From NCBI GenBank assembly GCA_037968395.1, contig JBBKVK010000201.1, positions 1 through 16,136 on the forward strand: a DNA stretch of 16,136 bases, given 5' to 3'. This DNA comes from JADKBO01 sp037968395 (lineage in GTDB: Bacteria > Bacteroidota > Bacteroidia > Chitinophagales > Saprospiraceae). A model generated the notes under the pieces. The model ran no database searches and was not told the origin of the DNA. It saw nothing but the letters and a program-made list of their open reading frames with translations. Below, piece after piece: positions 7,957 through 15,328 of this stretch; position 1 is the stretch's first letter; every line of letters begins with the position of its first letter. Position numbers and translations under genes: made by a program.

Positions 7957-7963
7957 ATAAAAG

Positions 7964-8920
7964 ATGGATTCTAAAGATAAAAATACAGTTAATGTAACCA
8001 AGTTTGAATTTAAAGATCAAGACTTTTATTACAAGGGAAAGGTAAGAGATGTCTATAAGATCAAAGATAAGATGGTAATGGTAGCTTCAGATAGGATATC
8101 AGCCTTTGATCATATATTACCAAGAGCCATCCCTTACAAAGGGCAAGTGCTTAACCAAATTGCTGCATATTTTTTACAAGCTACAAAAGATATTGTTCCC
8201 AATTGGCTAATAGCGACCCCTGATCCTAATGTGTCAGTAGGTCATGCCTGCGAACCTATCAGATTAGAAATGGTCATAAGAGGATATCTAGCCGGTCATG
8301 CTTGGAGAGAATACAAGGCAGGTGAACGAGTGCTTTGTGGACAAGCATTGCCACAAGATATGAAAGAAAATGATGCATTCCTTACACCCATTGTTACGCC
8401 AGCATCAAAAGCAGAGGAAGGACATGATGAAGATATTAGCGTAGCAGAAATATTAAGCCAAGGGATTGTTACTCGAGAACAATGGGATCTGCTAGAAAAA
8501 TACACAAAAAAACTCTTTTACCGTGGACAAAAAATGGCCAATGAGCGAGGCCTTATATTGGTAGATACAAAGTATGAATTTGGGATATATAACGGAGAGA
8601 TCATCTTAATCGACGAAATTCACACCCCTGACAGTTCAAGGTATTTTTATTTAGAAGGCTACGAAGATAGACAAGCTAAAGGGGAGCCGCAAAAGCAGCT
8701 ATCCAAAGAGTTTGTCCGAGAGTGGTTGATGGAGCAAGGCTTCCAAGGCAAAGAAGGTCAAACTATGCCCATTATGCCTGATGAATTCATCAATCTAATC
8801 ACAGAGCGATACATAGAGCTTTATGAAAAAATAACAGGGCAATCCTTTATCAAGTCTAGCTCAGATGACATCCAAAATAGGATTTATAACAATATCATTG
8901 GGTATTTGGAGAAGCATTAG
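7964..8920 (+). CDS. purC: Phosphoribosylaminoimidazole-succinocarboxamide synthase (SAICAR synthase)
   Basis: Cytoplasmic enzyme of purine biosynthesis that joins CAIR and L-aspartate with ATP to make SAICAR (EC 6.3.2.6). The ATP-binding fold starts with YKGKVRDVY (GKVRD at 25-29) and SDRISAFD (42-49). The signature TPASKAEEGHDE lies at 145-156. The second signature region contains VDTKYEFG (200-207) and IDEIHTPDSSRY (Asp217-Glu218 onwards). At 318 residues it is the length typical of the longer Bacteroidota-type PurC. Translation probably starts at the ATG 7 bases after the preceding stop, so it is the third cistron after tatC and the small membrane protein. No other pur gene is in view, so the pathway genes are dispersed in this genome or lie outside the window. 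Confidence 0.96.
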   Translation: MDSKDKNTVNVTKFEFKDQDFYYKGKVRDVYKIKDKMVMVASDRISAFDHILPRAIPYKGQVLNQIAAYFLQATKDIVPNWLIATPDPNVSVGHACEPIRLEMVIRGYLAGHAWREYKAGERVLCGQALPQDMKENDAFLTPIVTPASKAEEGHDEDISVAEILSQGIVTREQWDLLEKYTKKLFYRGQKMANERGLILVDTKYEFGIYNGEIILIDEIHTPDSSRYFYLEGYEDRQAKGEPQKQLSKEFVREWLMEQGFQGKEGQTMPIMPDEFINLITERYIELYEKITGQSFIKSSSDDIQNRIYNNIIGYLEKH

Positions 8921-9042
8921 AGTGTTACCTAATCGATTATTAGCAAAAATGGAATTGCCCAAATACATTGAGATTTCATTTAAAGCATTAGATTTACTAA
9001 TCGAATTGAATTAAAACGGAACAAGGAAAATTAAAATTATTT

Positions 9043-9336
9043 ATGAAAGCTATAGTATTTCTAATGTCACTTTTATGCTGTCAAATTGTTTTTTCACAAG
9101 ATCAAATGTATAATATATGTCCTTTGAAAGTTGGAGAAGAAATCCCAAATACGAGTTTAGTAAATGATGATAATAAGGAAATCTCCTTGTTTGAATTGAT
9201 TTCCAACAAACCAACTGTAATAATATTTTATAGAGGAGCCTGGTGTGGAAATAAAGTTCTTGAAATCGATCAAAGGATAAGGCGAGAAAATAAACTTATC
9301 AGAAATGCAAAAGAAGATCATCATAATCAAGAATAA
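9043..9336 (+). pseudogene. Truncated exported peroxiredoxin-like (AhpC/TSA) protein
   Basis: Begins like an intact exported thioredoxin-fold peroxidase: a signal peptide to about residue 18 (QIVFSQ), then ICPLKVGEEIPNTSLVNDDN, ISLFELISNKPTVIIFYRG and AWC with Cys68. In relatives this block continues WCPYCN; here it reads WCGNK, so the Pro-Tyr-Cys part of the active-site CxxC is gone. The next residues (LEIDQRIRRENKLI) only faintly follow the expected helix, and the frame stops at 97 residues where the family needs about 200. Only 93 bases separate the stop from the next gene, too few for the missing C-terminal half in another frame. This looks like an internal deletion and a decayed gene, although a short expressed protein cannot be excluded. 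Confidence 0.65.
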
Positions 9337-9429
9337 AATATAAGTCACTTTTTGTATAATTTTTGATTAAAAGTGAAGCTAGTGCAGATGAGTTTAAGAG
9401 ATAACAGAGTTCAATAAAAACAAACAGAT

Positions 9430-10959
9430 ATGATAAAAGCAATAACTTTTCTTTTACTCTCTTTTTTAACTTTTTCAGCTTTTGGACAAACTGCAAAAGA
9501 AATCTCTTTTAAACTTTCAATCGCTCCAGAAATGCAAGAATCTTTTGGAGGTACAGGTAAATTAATGGTTTATATCACATTAAAAAACAACAGACAGCCT
9601 ATAAGGCTTTCAGCAAATCAAGACAGCACTTGGGTATTTGGTCTCAACGTAAAAAACTGGAAAAAAGATGAAATCTTGGAATTAGATTCAAATTCTAATT
9701 GGACAACTACTGCCAATTGGCGATTGAATAACATTCCATATACGAGCTATAACCTTCAAGTAAGCTGGGATGAATCGAAAATCGAACATCGAGCAGAACA
9801 TCCTTACAGTATGTCTACTAAAGCATTAAAGTTGACAAACGAGAAATCTCAAGTAGTTTCCGCTATATTTTCTGAAAGTAGTTCGACACGGACACTAGCT
9901 GAACATGACCTAGTAAAGAAATTTTCACTCGAAAGCAAAGTACTCTCTAAATGGAGGGGTAAATCCACTAGTATTAATGCTGCTGTACTACTTCCTTCAG
10001 GCTATGCGGATAATCCAACACAGAAATATCCTGTTTGTTATAGTATCGGGGGTTACGGTGCTAGATATTTGCGAGTTAATCAAATAGCACAAGACTCAAC
10101 AATGGAATCATGGTGGACTTCTACAGATGCACCACAAATTATTACCGTCTTCCTGGATGGGTATGCCCAGTTTGGCGACTCATACCAGCTTAATTCAGAA
10201 AACAATGGACCCTATGGTACAGCATTGATTGAAGAAATTATTCCTGAAATTGATAAACTATATAGAACTGAGGGCACTTCAAACTCTCGTTATACCGCAG
10301 GTTGTTCGACGGGTGGGTGGGTTTCTTTAGCATTACAATTATATTACCCTGATCATTTTGGTGGATGCTTTTCTTACAGTGCTGATCCAGTATCTTTTTA
10401 TAAAATGCAGCTTATTAATATTTACGAAAATAAAAATGCCTTTTACAACTATAATTCAATAGAACGACCAAGCAAAAGAAATACGATGGGAGAACCTGAA
10501 TTTACCATTAAAAAGGAAGTTCGAACTGAGAATGTAGAAGGATATACCAATTCCTATATCACTTCCCGAAATCAATGGGGAGGATGGAATGCGGTGTATA
10601 GTCCAAGTGACAAGAATGGTTTACCAATGCCAATATTTGATCCAATTACTGGAGCAATTGATTCAACAGTTGCAGAACATTGGAAGAAATACGATTTGCT
10701 AAAATATACCCAAGAAAATTGGACGGAATTAGGCCCGAAAATTCAAGGGAAGATTCACATCTGGATGGGAGACATGGATAACTATTATTTAAATAATGCT
10801 ATGCGAGATTATAACGGTTATTTGATGTCCACAACCAATCCTAAATCTGATGCAGAAATTATATTCTCTCCTACTTGTGGACATTGCGATAACTATTCGG
10901 TAAGAACGTATTTGGAAGCAATTCAAATGCAACAGATCGCAAAACCTAAACGGTACTAA
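9430..10959 (+). CDS. Exported putative esterase (alpha/beta-hydrolase fold) with CS-D-HC active site
   Basis: Secreted or periplasmic serine hydrolase of the putative-esterase (esterase D / enterochelin-esterase-like) group; substrate unknown. A signal peptide ends near Gly19 (SAFG-Q). Residues about 20-150 form a beta-rich N-terminal domain I do not recognise. The catalytic domain starts about 170: YPVCYSIGGYGARY supplies the oxyanion strand, Ser293 sits in the nucleophile elbow GCSTGGW, Asp448 or Asp450 in WMGDMDNYY is the likely acid and His485 in PTCGHCDNYS is the base. Cys292 directly precedes the serine and Cys486 directly follows the histidine, as in tannase-family feruloyl esterases, so a disulfide may tie the active site together. 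Other cysteines are Cys203, Cys313 and Cys483. It is first of three exported hydrolases in the same direction. I see no convincing own promoter. Confidence 0.82.
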   Translation: MIKAITFLLLSFLTFSAFGQTAKEISFKLSIAPEMQESFGGTGKLMVYITLKNNRQPIRLSANQDSTWVFGLNVKNWKKDEILELDSNSNWTTTANWRLNNIPYTSYNLQVSWDESKIEHRAEHPYSMSTKALKLTNEKSQVVSAIFSESSSTRTLAEHDLVKKFSLESKVLSKWRGKSTSINAAVLLPSGYADNPTQKYPVCYSIGGYGARYLRVNQIAQDSTMESWWTSTDAPQIITVFLDGYAQFGDSYQLNSENNGPYGTALIEEIIPEIDKLYRTEGTSNSRYTAGCSTGGWVSLALQLYYPDHFGGCFSYSADPVSFYKMQLINIYENKNAFYNYNSIERPSKRNTMGEPEFTIKKEVRTENVEGYTNSYITSRNQWGGWNAVYSPSDKNGLPMPIFDPITGAIDSTVAEHWKKYDLLKYTQENWTELGPKIQGKIHIWMGDMDNYYLNNAMRDYNGYLMSTTNPKSDAEIIFSPTCGHCDNYSVRTYLEAIQMQQIAKPKRY

Positions 10960-11019
10960 ACAAACGATTTGATAAACCATATTTTTACACATTAAATGTT
11001 GATTAAAAGTGGAAATTAC

Positions 11020-11051
11020 TTTAGAAATATCGAGTTTAAACCATAGTTTTG
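11020..11051 (+). promoter_or_regulatory. Candidate promoter for the prolyl-iminopeptidase-like gene
   Basis: TAGTTTTG at 11044-11051 matches the -7 consensus TAnnTTTG, with a near-consensus TTTA at 11020-11023 located 20 bases upstream as the -33 element. Transcription would begin about 30 bases before the ATG at 11090. It suggests the gene is transcribed separately from the esterase before it, at least in part. Confidence 0.45.
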
Positions 11052-11089
11052 GGTTACTAATCACAGTATTTTAACTAAAATTGAAAATC

Positions 11090-12136
11090 ATGAAAAAGCA
11101 AGCAGCACCTATACTTATCATATTAGTTTTTCTGATGAGTTGCACAGATAATCAGAAAAAGAACATTGTGAATACAGAAAAGAGTAGTTATTTCGATTAT
11201 TCTAACAGTAATGATCAAACTACTGGCGGCATTCAAATGATTCCTATCACAACTCCAAAAGGTACATTTAATGTCTATACAAAACGTATGGGAAACAATC
11301 CTAAAATTCGTGTACTCCTACTTCATGGCGGCCCAGGTGGAACTCATGAAGAATTTGGAAATTTTGATGGCTTTCTACCCAATGAAGAAATTGAATATAT
11401 TTACTACGATCAACTTGATTCCTATTATAGCGACAAGCCCAACGATTCCACACTTTGGACTACAGAACATTTTGTGGAAGAAGTAGAGCAAGTCCGAAAG
11501 GCCTTAAATCTTGACAAAGATAATTTTTACTTGCTGGGGCAATCATGGGGAGGAATTTTGGCAATGGAATATGCCTTAAAATATCAAGATAATTTAAAAG
11601 GACTGATCATATCAAATATGATGGCTAGTGCTCCAGAATACACCAAATATGCCAACGATGTTTTAGGCCCACAAATGAATCCTGTTGTGCTAAATGAGAT
11701 TATGGACATGGAGGCAAAAAATGATTTTGACAATCCTAGATATACTGAGCTTTTAACGAATCATTACTATACAGAACATATTTTGAGGATGCCCGTCGAA
11801 AAATGGCCAAAATCAATAAGCTTATTTTTTGAGCACTTAAATCCTAATATTTATATTTTTATGCAAGGTCATAGTGAATTTGGTATGACAGGTAATGCTT
11901 CTCTAAAAAATTGGGATGTGTCTACAAGGCTTAAAGAAATTAAAACACCAACCTTAATGCTTGGTGCAAAATACGACACGATGGACCCAAAATTTATGGA
12001 GTGGATGGCTACAGAGGTACAAAACGGAAGAAGTCTTACTACAAACGGCAGCCACCTTTCTCAATATGACGACCCAGAAACTTACTTCGCTGGATTGATA
12101 AAATTTATTAAAGATGTAGATTCTGGGGAATTCTAG
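11090..12136 (+). CDS. Prolyl-iminopeptidase-like alpha/beta hydrolase lipoprotein (S33 family)
   Basis: Membrane-anchored serine hydrolase resembling prolyl aminopeptidases, which release N-terminal proline from peptides. The start at ATG 11090 gives a compact lipoprotein signal peptide with lipobox FLMSC and lipidated Cys18; the TTG at 11081 would only add three residues. The S33 hallmarks are all there: HGGPGG at 79-84 (oxyanion loop), YYDQLDSYYSDKPND, which corresponds to the DQ(L/R)G..SD.P block, and GQSWGG with nucleophile Ser152. The acid Asp296 is in GAKYDTMDP and the base His322 in NGSHLSQYDDPE. A helical cap lies between about 180 and 270. In the DQLD block Asp replaces the usual Gly, which may affect the cap side of the pocket. 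Neighbouring hydrolases suggest extracytoplasmic breakdown of a peptide or ester substrate (inference). Confidence 0.88.
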   Translation: MKKQAAPILIILVFLMSCTDNQKKNIVNTEKSSYFDYSNSNDQTTGGIQMIPITTPKGTFNVYTKRMGNNPKIRVLLLHGGPGGTHEEFGNFDGFLPNEEIEYIYYDQLDSYYSDKPNDSTLWTTEHFVEEVEQVRKALNLDKDNFYLLGQSWGGILAMEYALKYQDNLKGLIISNMMASAPEYTKYANDVLGPQMNPVVLNEIMDMEAKNDFDNPRYTELLTNHYYTEHILRMPVEKWPKSISLFFEHLNPNIYIFMQGHSEFGMTGNASLKNWDVSTRLKEIKTPTLMLGAKYDTMDPKFMEWMATEVQNGRSLTTNGSHLSQYDDPETYFAGLIKFIKDVDSGEF

Positions 12137-12183
12137 TAAAGTAAACACAACTATATTCATAAATTATATAACATTTTTTATTT

Positions 12184-12191
12184 TAATTTTG
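12184..12191 (+). promoter_or_regulatory. Candidate -7 box for the CocE-like hydrolase
   Basis: TAATTTTG matches TAnnTTTG exactly and lies 35 bases before the ATG at 12227, a normal leader length. No TTTG is found at the -33 position, so the promoter call rests on one element. Confidence 0.4.
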
Positions 12192-12226
12192 CAGATATCA
12201 TCACCAAAATCTATAATTCTACTATA

Positions 12227-14113
12227 ATGAAAAATCGTACCATCTTAATCTCTTTTCTACTTGTTTATTTCTTTGCTAGTAGTTTTAATCTTCAAGCCCA
12301 AGATAAAATTTTTCAAGAACTTGATGAAATTGCCATTGTAGATCAAAAAATAATGATGCCTATGAGTGACGGTATTCGTTTAGCTACTGATATATATCGT
12401 CCAAAAACGGATGATAAAGTGCCGATTATTTTCTCCCGAACACCCTATAACTTTAATTCTTGGGGAGATGGAGAGCAGAAAACAAGAACGGCAGAAAGAG
12501 CTTTAGAAGCTGTAAATAGGGGTTATGCTTATGTAGTTCAAAATGAAAGAGGAAGGTATTTTTCGGAAGGAGAATGGGATATTTTAGGGGTTCCATTAAC
12601 TGATGGCTATGATGCATTTACTTGGATGAAAAATCAGACTTGGTCAAATGGTAAAATAGGCACTCTGGGATGTTCTTCTACTGCGGAATGGCAAATGGCT
12701 GTTGCCGCTTTAGATCATCCATCTCATGCTGCAATGGTTCCCCAAGGTTTTGGCGCTGGCGTAGGAAGAATCGGTAAAATTAATGAACAAGGAAATTGGT
12801 ACAGAGGCGGCGTAGAACAAATGTTATTCATTTCTTGGTTGTACAGTGTAGAACATGATAAATTTAAACCAAGAATTCCAGCTGGAGCGACACAAGAAGA
12901 TTTGATCAGAATTTCTAGATTTTACGATTTAGCACCAGAAAATCCAACTGTAGACATGGCCGAAGCTTTGAAGCATTTACCTATTCAGGATATATTAAGA
13001 AACATTAATGGTAAGAACGAAATATTCGATAAAATGATCCGACGTAAACCAAATGATGCAGCATGGTATGAAGGCGGAATTTATCATGATAATATGGAAA
13101 TTGGTGTTCCAAGTTTTTGGTTTGCTTCTTGGTACGATGTGTCTATCACTCCAAATCTAGCTTTATTTAATCATGTTAGAAACAATTCTAAAGATGCAAC
13201 AATTAGAGATAATCAATACTTGGTCATTGCACCAACTTTACATTGTGGTTACACCCGTGCTACCGAAAATACCATTGTTGGCGAACGTAGTGTCGGCGAT
13301 GCAAGACTCAACTATGAAGAGCAAATCTATACTTGGTTTGATTTATGGTTGAAAGGAGAACAAAACAATTTTAAAGAGAAAACACCTAGAGTGCAATATT
13401 ACACGATGGGAAGCAACAATTGGCAATCATCAGAAACTTGGCCTCCAGAAAACACAGAATTAACTACCTATTATCTAAATAGCGATGGCAATGCCAATAG
13501 TGTTTTTGGTGATGGGAAATTAACAACTTCAAAAGCTAATTCTGATAATGCAGATAGTTTCACATATGACCCAATGAGACCTGTGCCTTCTTATGGGGGT
13601 AATGTATGCTGTACCGGAAATGCAATAAAAGGTGGTGCTTTCGACCAACAACAAATGGAAACTAGAAGTGATATTTTAGTTTACACCACGGACGTTTTAC
13701 AAGAAGGAGTAGAGATTTCTGGTTTTATTGAATCTACATTGTATGTGTCTTCAGATGCAAAAGATACTGATTTTACTATTAAACTAATAGATGTATATCC
13801 AGATGGAAAAGCATATAATTTGGATGAAACTATACAACGGGTAAGGTATCGTGAGGGTTATGAAAAAGAAGTATTTATGGAAAATGATAAGGTCTATAAA
13901 GTAGATTTGACTCCCATGTCAACTAGTAATTTCTTTAAAAAAGGGCATCAAATCCGTATCGAAATTTCGAGCAGTAATTTCCCTCGTTTTGCTCGTAATT
14001 TAAATACTGGTGGTAATAACTATGATGAAACAGAAAGTGTGATCGCTCATAATAAAGTGCATCATTCTTCAAAATATACATCACAAATAAAGCTACCAAT
14101 GGTGTCTAATTAA
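12227..14113 (+). CDS. Exported CocE/NonD-family hydrolase (X-Pro dipeptidyl-peptidase S15 fold)
   Basis: Exported serine hydrolase related to cocaine esterase, glutaryl-7-ACA acylase and Xaa-Pro dipeptidyl peptidases. The signal peptide ends at about Ala24 (NLQA-QDK). The alpha/beta-hydrolase domain starts with IMMPMSDGIRLATDIYRP. Ser150 in LGCSSTAEW is the nucleophile; the elbow is GxSxxA rather than GxSxG. Asp304 in FASWYDV and His339 in APTLHCGYTR complete the triad. The C-terminal jelly-roll domain of this superfamily covers about 475-628, with YTTDVLQEGVEISG and IRIEISSSNFPRF. The protein has only four cysteines: Cys149 directly before the nucleophile, Cys340 directly after the catalytic His, and a vicinal pair 461-462 in GGNVCCTG. 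Length (628) is usual. It follows the prolyl-iminopeptidase-like gene and ends before a strong terminator. Confidence 0.9.
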   Translation: MKNRTILISFLLVYFFASSFNLQAQDKIFQELDEIAIVDQKIMMPMSDGIRLATDIYRPKTDDKVPIIFSRTPYNFNSWGDGEQKTRTAERALEAVNRGYAYVVQNERGRYFSEGEWDILGVPLTDGYDAFTWMKNQTWSNGKIGTLGCSSTAEWQMAVAALDHPSHAAMVPQGFGAGVGRIGKINEQGNWYRGGVEQMLFISWLYSVEHDKFKPRIPAGATQEDLIRISRFYDLAPENPTVDMAEALKHLPIQDILRNINGKNEIFDKMIRRKPNDAAWYEGGIYHDNMEIGVPSFWFASWYDVSITPNLALFNHVRNNSKDATIRDNQYLVIAPTLHCGYTRATENTIVGERSVGDARLNYEEQIYTWFDLWLKGEQNNFKEKTPRVQYYTMGSNNWQSSETWPPENTELTTYYLNSDGNANSVFGDGKLTTSKANSDNADSFTYDPMRPVPSYGGNVCCTGNAIKGGAFDQQQMETRSDILVYTTDVLQEGVEISGFIESTLYVSSDAKDTDFTIKLIDVYPDGKAYNLDETIQRVRYREGYEKEVFMENDKVYKVDLTPMSTSNFFKKGHQIRIEISSSNFPRFARNLNTGGNNYDETESVIAHNKVHHSSKYTSQIKLPMVSN

Positions 14114-14245
14114 GGTTAATCATTCAATATTTATCAATTAAAATAACATGCAGATTTGACCGATTTAAGTAAAGGTTTACCATAGTTTAATGACATAGAC
14201 TTCTGTAATGGGTCAAGTTATAGTAGTAGCTAAATTGTATAAATT

Positions 14246-14279
14246 AAAAAGGCTGTCTCTTTTCAGAAACAGCCTTTTT
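14246..14279. terminator. Bidirectional rho-independent terminator
   Basis: Perfect 11-base arms AAAAAGGCTGT (14246-14256) and ACAGCCTTTTT (14269-14279) enclose a short loop; after one C/A mismatch the stem continues with TCT/AGA. The A-run on one side and T-run on the other give a U-tract in both directions, fitting its place between the convergent CocE-like and ice-binding genes. Confidence 0.92.
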
Positions 14280-14295
14280 ATTATTAATTTAAATT

Positions 14296-15090
14296 TTATG
14301 GATTGGTAACCGTTGCCATTTGTAAAACTACTGCTGTTTGAGCTAACATTCTACCATTTGAAGTTGTACCTGTAAGCAGATTAATCCCAGTTTTGCCTAA
14401 TATTATTCCTTCAAAATGACTTGTTGTTCCTAAAGTAACAGCACCAGCAACTTGCCAGAAAATGTTCTTGGCTTTTGCACCACCACTCAAGGTAATATTA
14501 ACTGCAGAACTCATATTAAGTGTCTGTGCAACCTGGAATATCCAGATATCGTTAGGACCACCTGAAATAGTTATATCTGATGGGATAACTAATGGACTTG
14601 TCCATTTATATAGGCCCGGTGTTAGTGTAAAGCCTCCAATATTACCTGCACCCAATTCCAAGTAATCAGGGTTAAGACGTCCTGCAGCATCTAGATATGC
14701 TGTTTCCATATCTCCTACAGCTAAAGTTAATCTGGTGGCATTATTTACTACACAAGGTAGCGGTCCAGCGGCATCGACTGAGTATATTGTCCCTGCAACT
14801 TCTGTACAAGTTACTAAAATTGCAGCTCCGGTTATTGGACTTGATCCAACATCTCCAGTAATAACTGAAGGATAAACATCAGTTACGCCCGATTTTGATA
14901 ATATTACAAACTCGCCGGCAAGCCTTAGATTTACTGCTTTCAATGGCTTTACTTCTTTGGATGATTCTTCTTGAGTCGAAGAATTTTCAATTGATAAAGG
15001 CGAAGCTAAGAAAACAGATTCCTTTTGACAACTTGTTAATAATCCTGCCATAAGTATTGTTATGATTGGTAACATTTTCGTTAAAGTCAT
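14296..15090 (-). CDS. Ice-binding lipoprotein (DUF3494 family)
   Basis: Surface or periplasmic lipoprotein of the DUF3494 ice-binding family, whose beta-solenoid adsorbs to ice and limits growth or recrystallisation. The signal peptide ends in lipobox LLTSC, giving lipidated Cys21, followed by a Ser/Glu/Lys-rich linker to about residue 50. The domain begins LRLAGEFVILSKSGVT and shows the characteristic blocks ITGDVGSSPITG, DMETAYLDAAGR, LELGAGNIGGFTLTPGLYKW, SGGPNDIWIFQVA, AKNIFWQVAG, VTLGTTSHFEGIIL, and NGRMLAQTAVVL near the end, so the domain is complete. Cys95 and Cys113 sit in the segment before the DMETAY block and may form a disulfide. The start at 15090 is taken; Met6 is possible. It is monocistronic, closed by the terminator at 14246-14279 and divergent from the AlkD-like gene. 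Confidence 0.93.
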   Translation of the reverse strand: MTLTKMLPIITILMAGLLTSCQKESVFLASPLSIENSSTQEESSKEVKPLKAVNLRLAGEFVILSKSGVTDVYPSVITGDVGSSPITGAAILVTCTEVAGTIYSVDAAGPLPCVVNNATRLTLAVGDMETAYLDAAGRLNPDYLELGAGNIGGFTLTPGLYKWTSPLVIPSDITISGGPNDIWIFQVAQTLNMSSAVNITLSGGAKAKNIFWQVAGAVTLGTTSHFEGIILGKTGINLLTGTTSNGRMLAQTAVVLQMATVTNP

Positions 15091-15163
15091 AATTGTATTT
15101 GATTTAAAGAAGACAAAATTGTCATGAATTAAAGATAATTACTATTAAAATAGGATGTGTTAC

Positions 15164-15181
15164 ACAATTAATTAGAATTGT
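15164..15181. repeat. Short inverted repeat in the divergent ice-binding/AlkD region
   Basis: ACAATT (15164-15169) and AATTGT (15176-15181) form a 6-base dyad around AATTAG, flanked by two direct copies of GTTACA. It lies between the two divergent genes and could be an operator; AT-rich sequence makes chance occurrence fairly likely. The rest of 15091-15328 holds only the candidate promoter below. Confidence 0.25.
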
Positions 15182-15226
15182 TACATGATTCACTTTTAAT
15201 TGAATGGTTCGATTGAATTTTTATTA

Positions 15227-15234
15227 TAAATTTG
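15227..15234 (+). promoter_or_regulatory. Candidate -7 box for the AlkD-like gene
   Basis: TAAATTTG matches TAnnTTTG exactly and would start transcription about 88 bases before the ATG at 15329. The -33 element is not convincing (only TTG at 15200-15202, 24 bases upstream). Confidence 0.4.
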
Positions 15235-15328
15235 GCTTTACCTTGATGACACTGACCTCAATGATATCTATTGCTTCCGAAATTAACACTGGAATGAATG
15301 AAACCACTAACTATAAAAAGATTAATAT

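Noticed and set aside
9360..9404. Short plus-strand segment encoding FLIKSEASADEFKR before a stop, as a possible remnant of the peroxiredoxin C-terminus
   Set aside because: It is preceded by an in-frame stop and I could not match it to any known end of the family.
9157..9496. Minus-strand frames around the truncated peroxiredoxin
   Set aside because: Leu/Phe/Tyr/Ile-rich shadows of AT-rich DNA with no signal or domain; the plus strand has clear homology here.
11081..11083. TTG as start of the S33 hydrolase
   Set aside because: The ATG at 11090 gives a complete lipoprotein signal peptide; the three extra residues have no support.
14156..14216. TTGACC/GGTCAA inverted repeat after the CocE-like gene
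   Set aside because: Six-base arms with a 49-base spacer are expected by chance, and a strong terminator lies just downstream.
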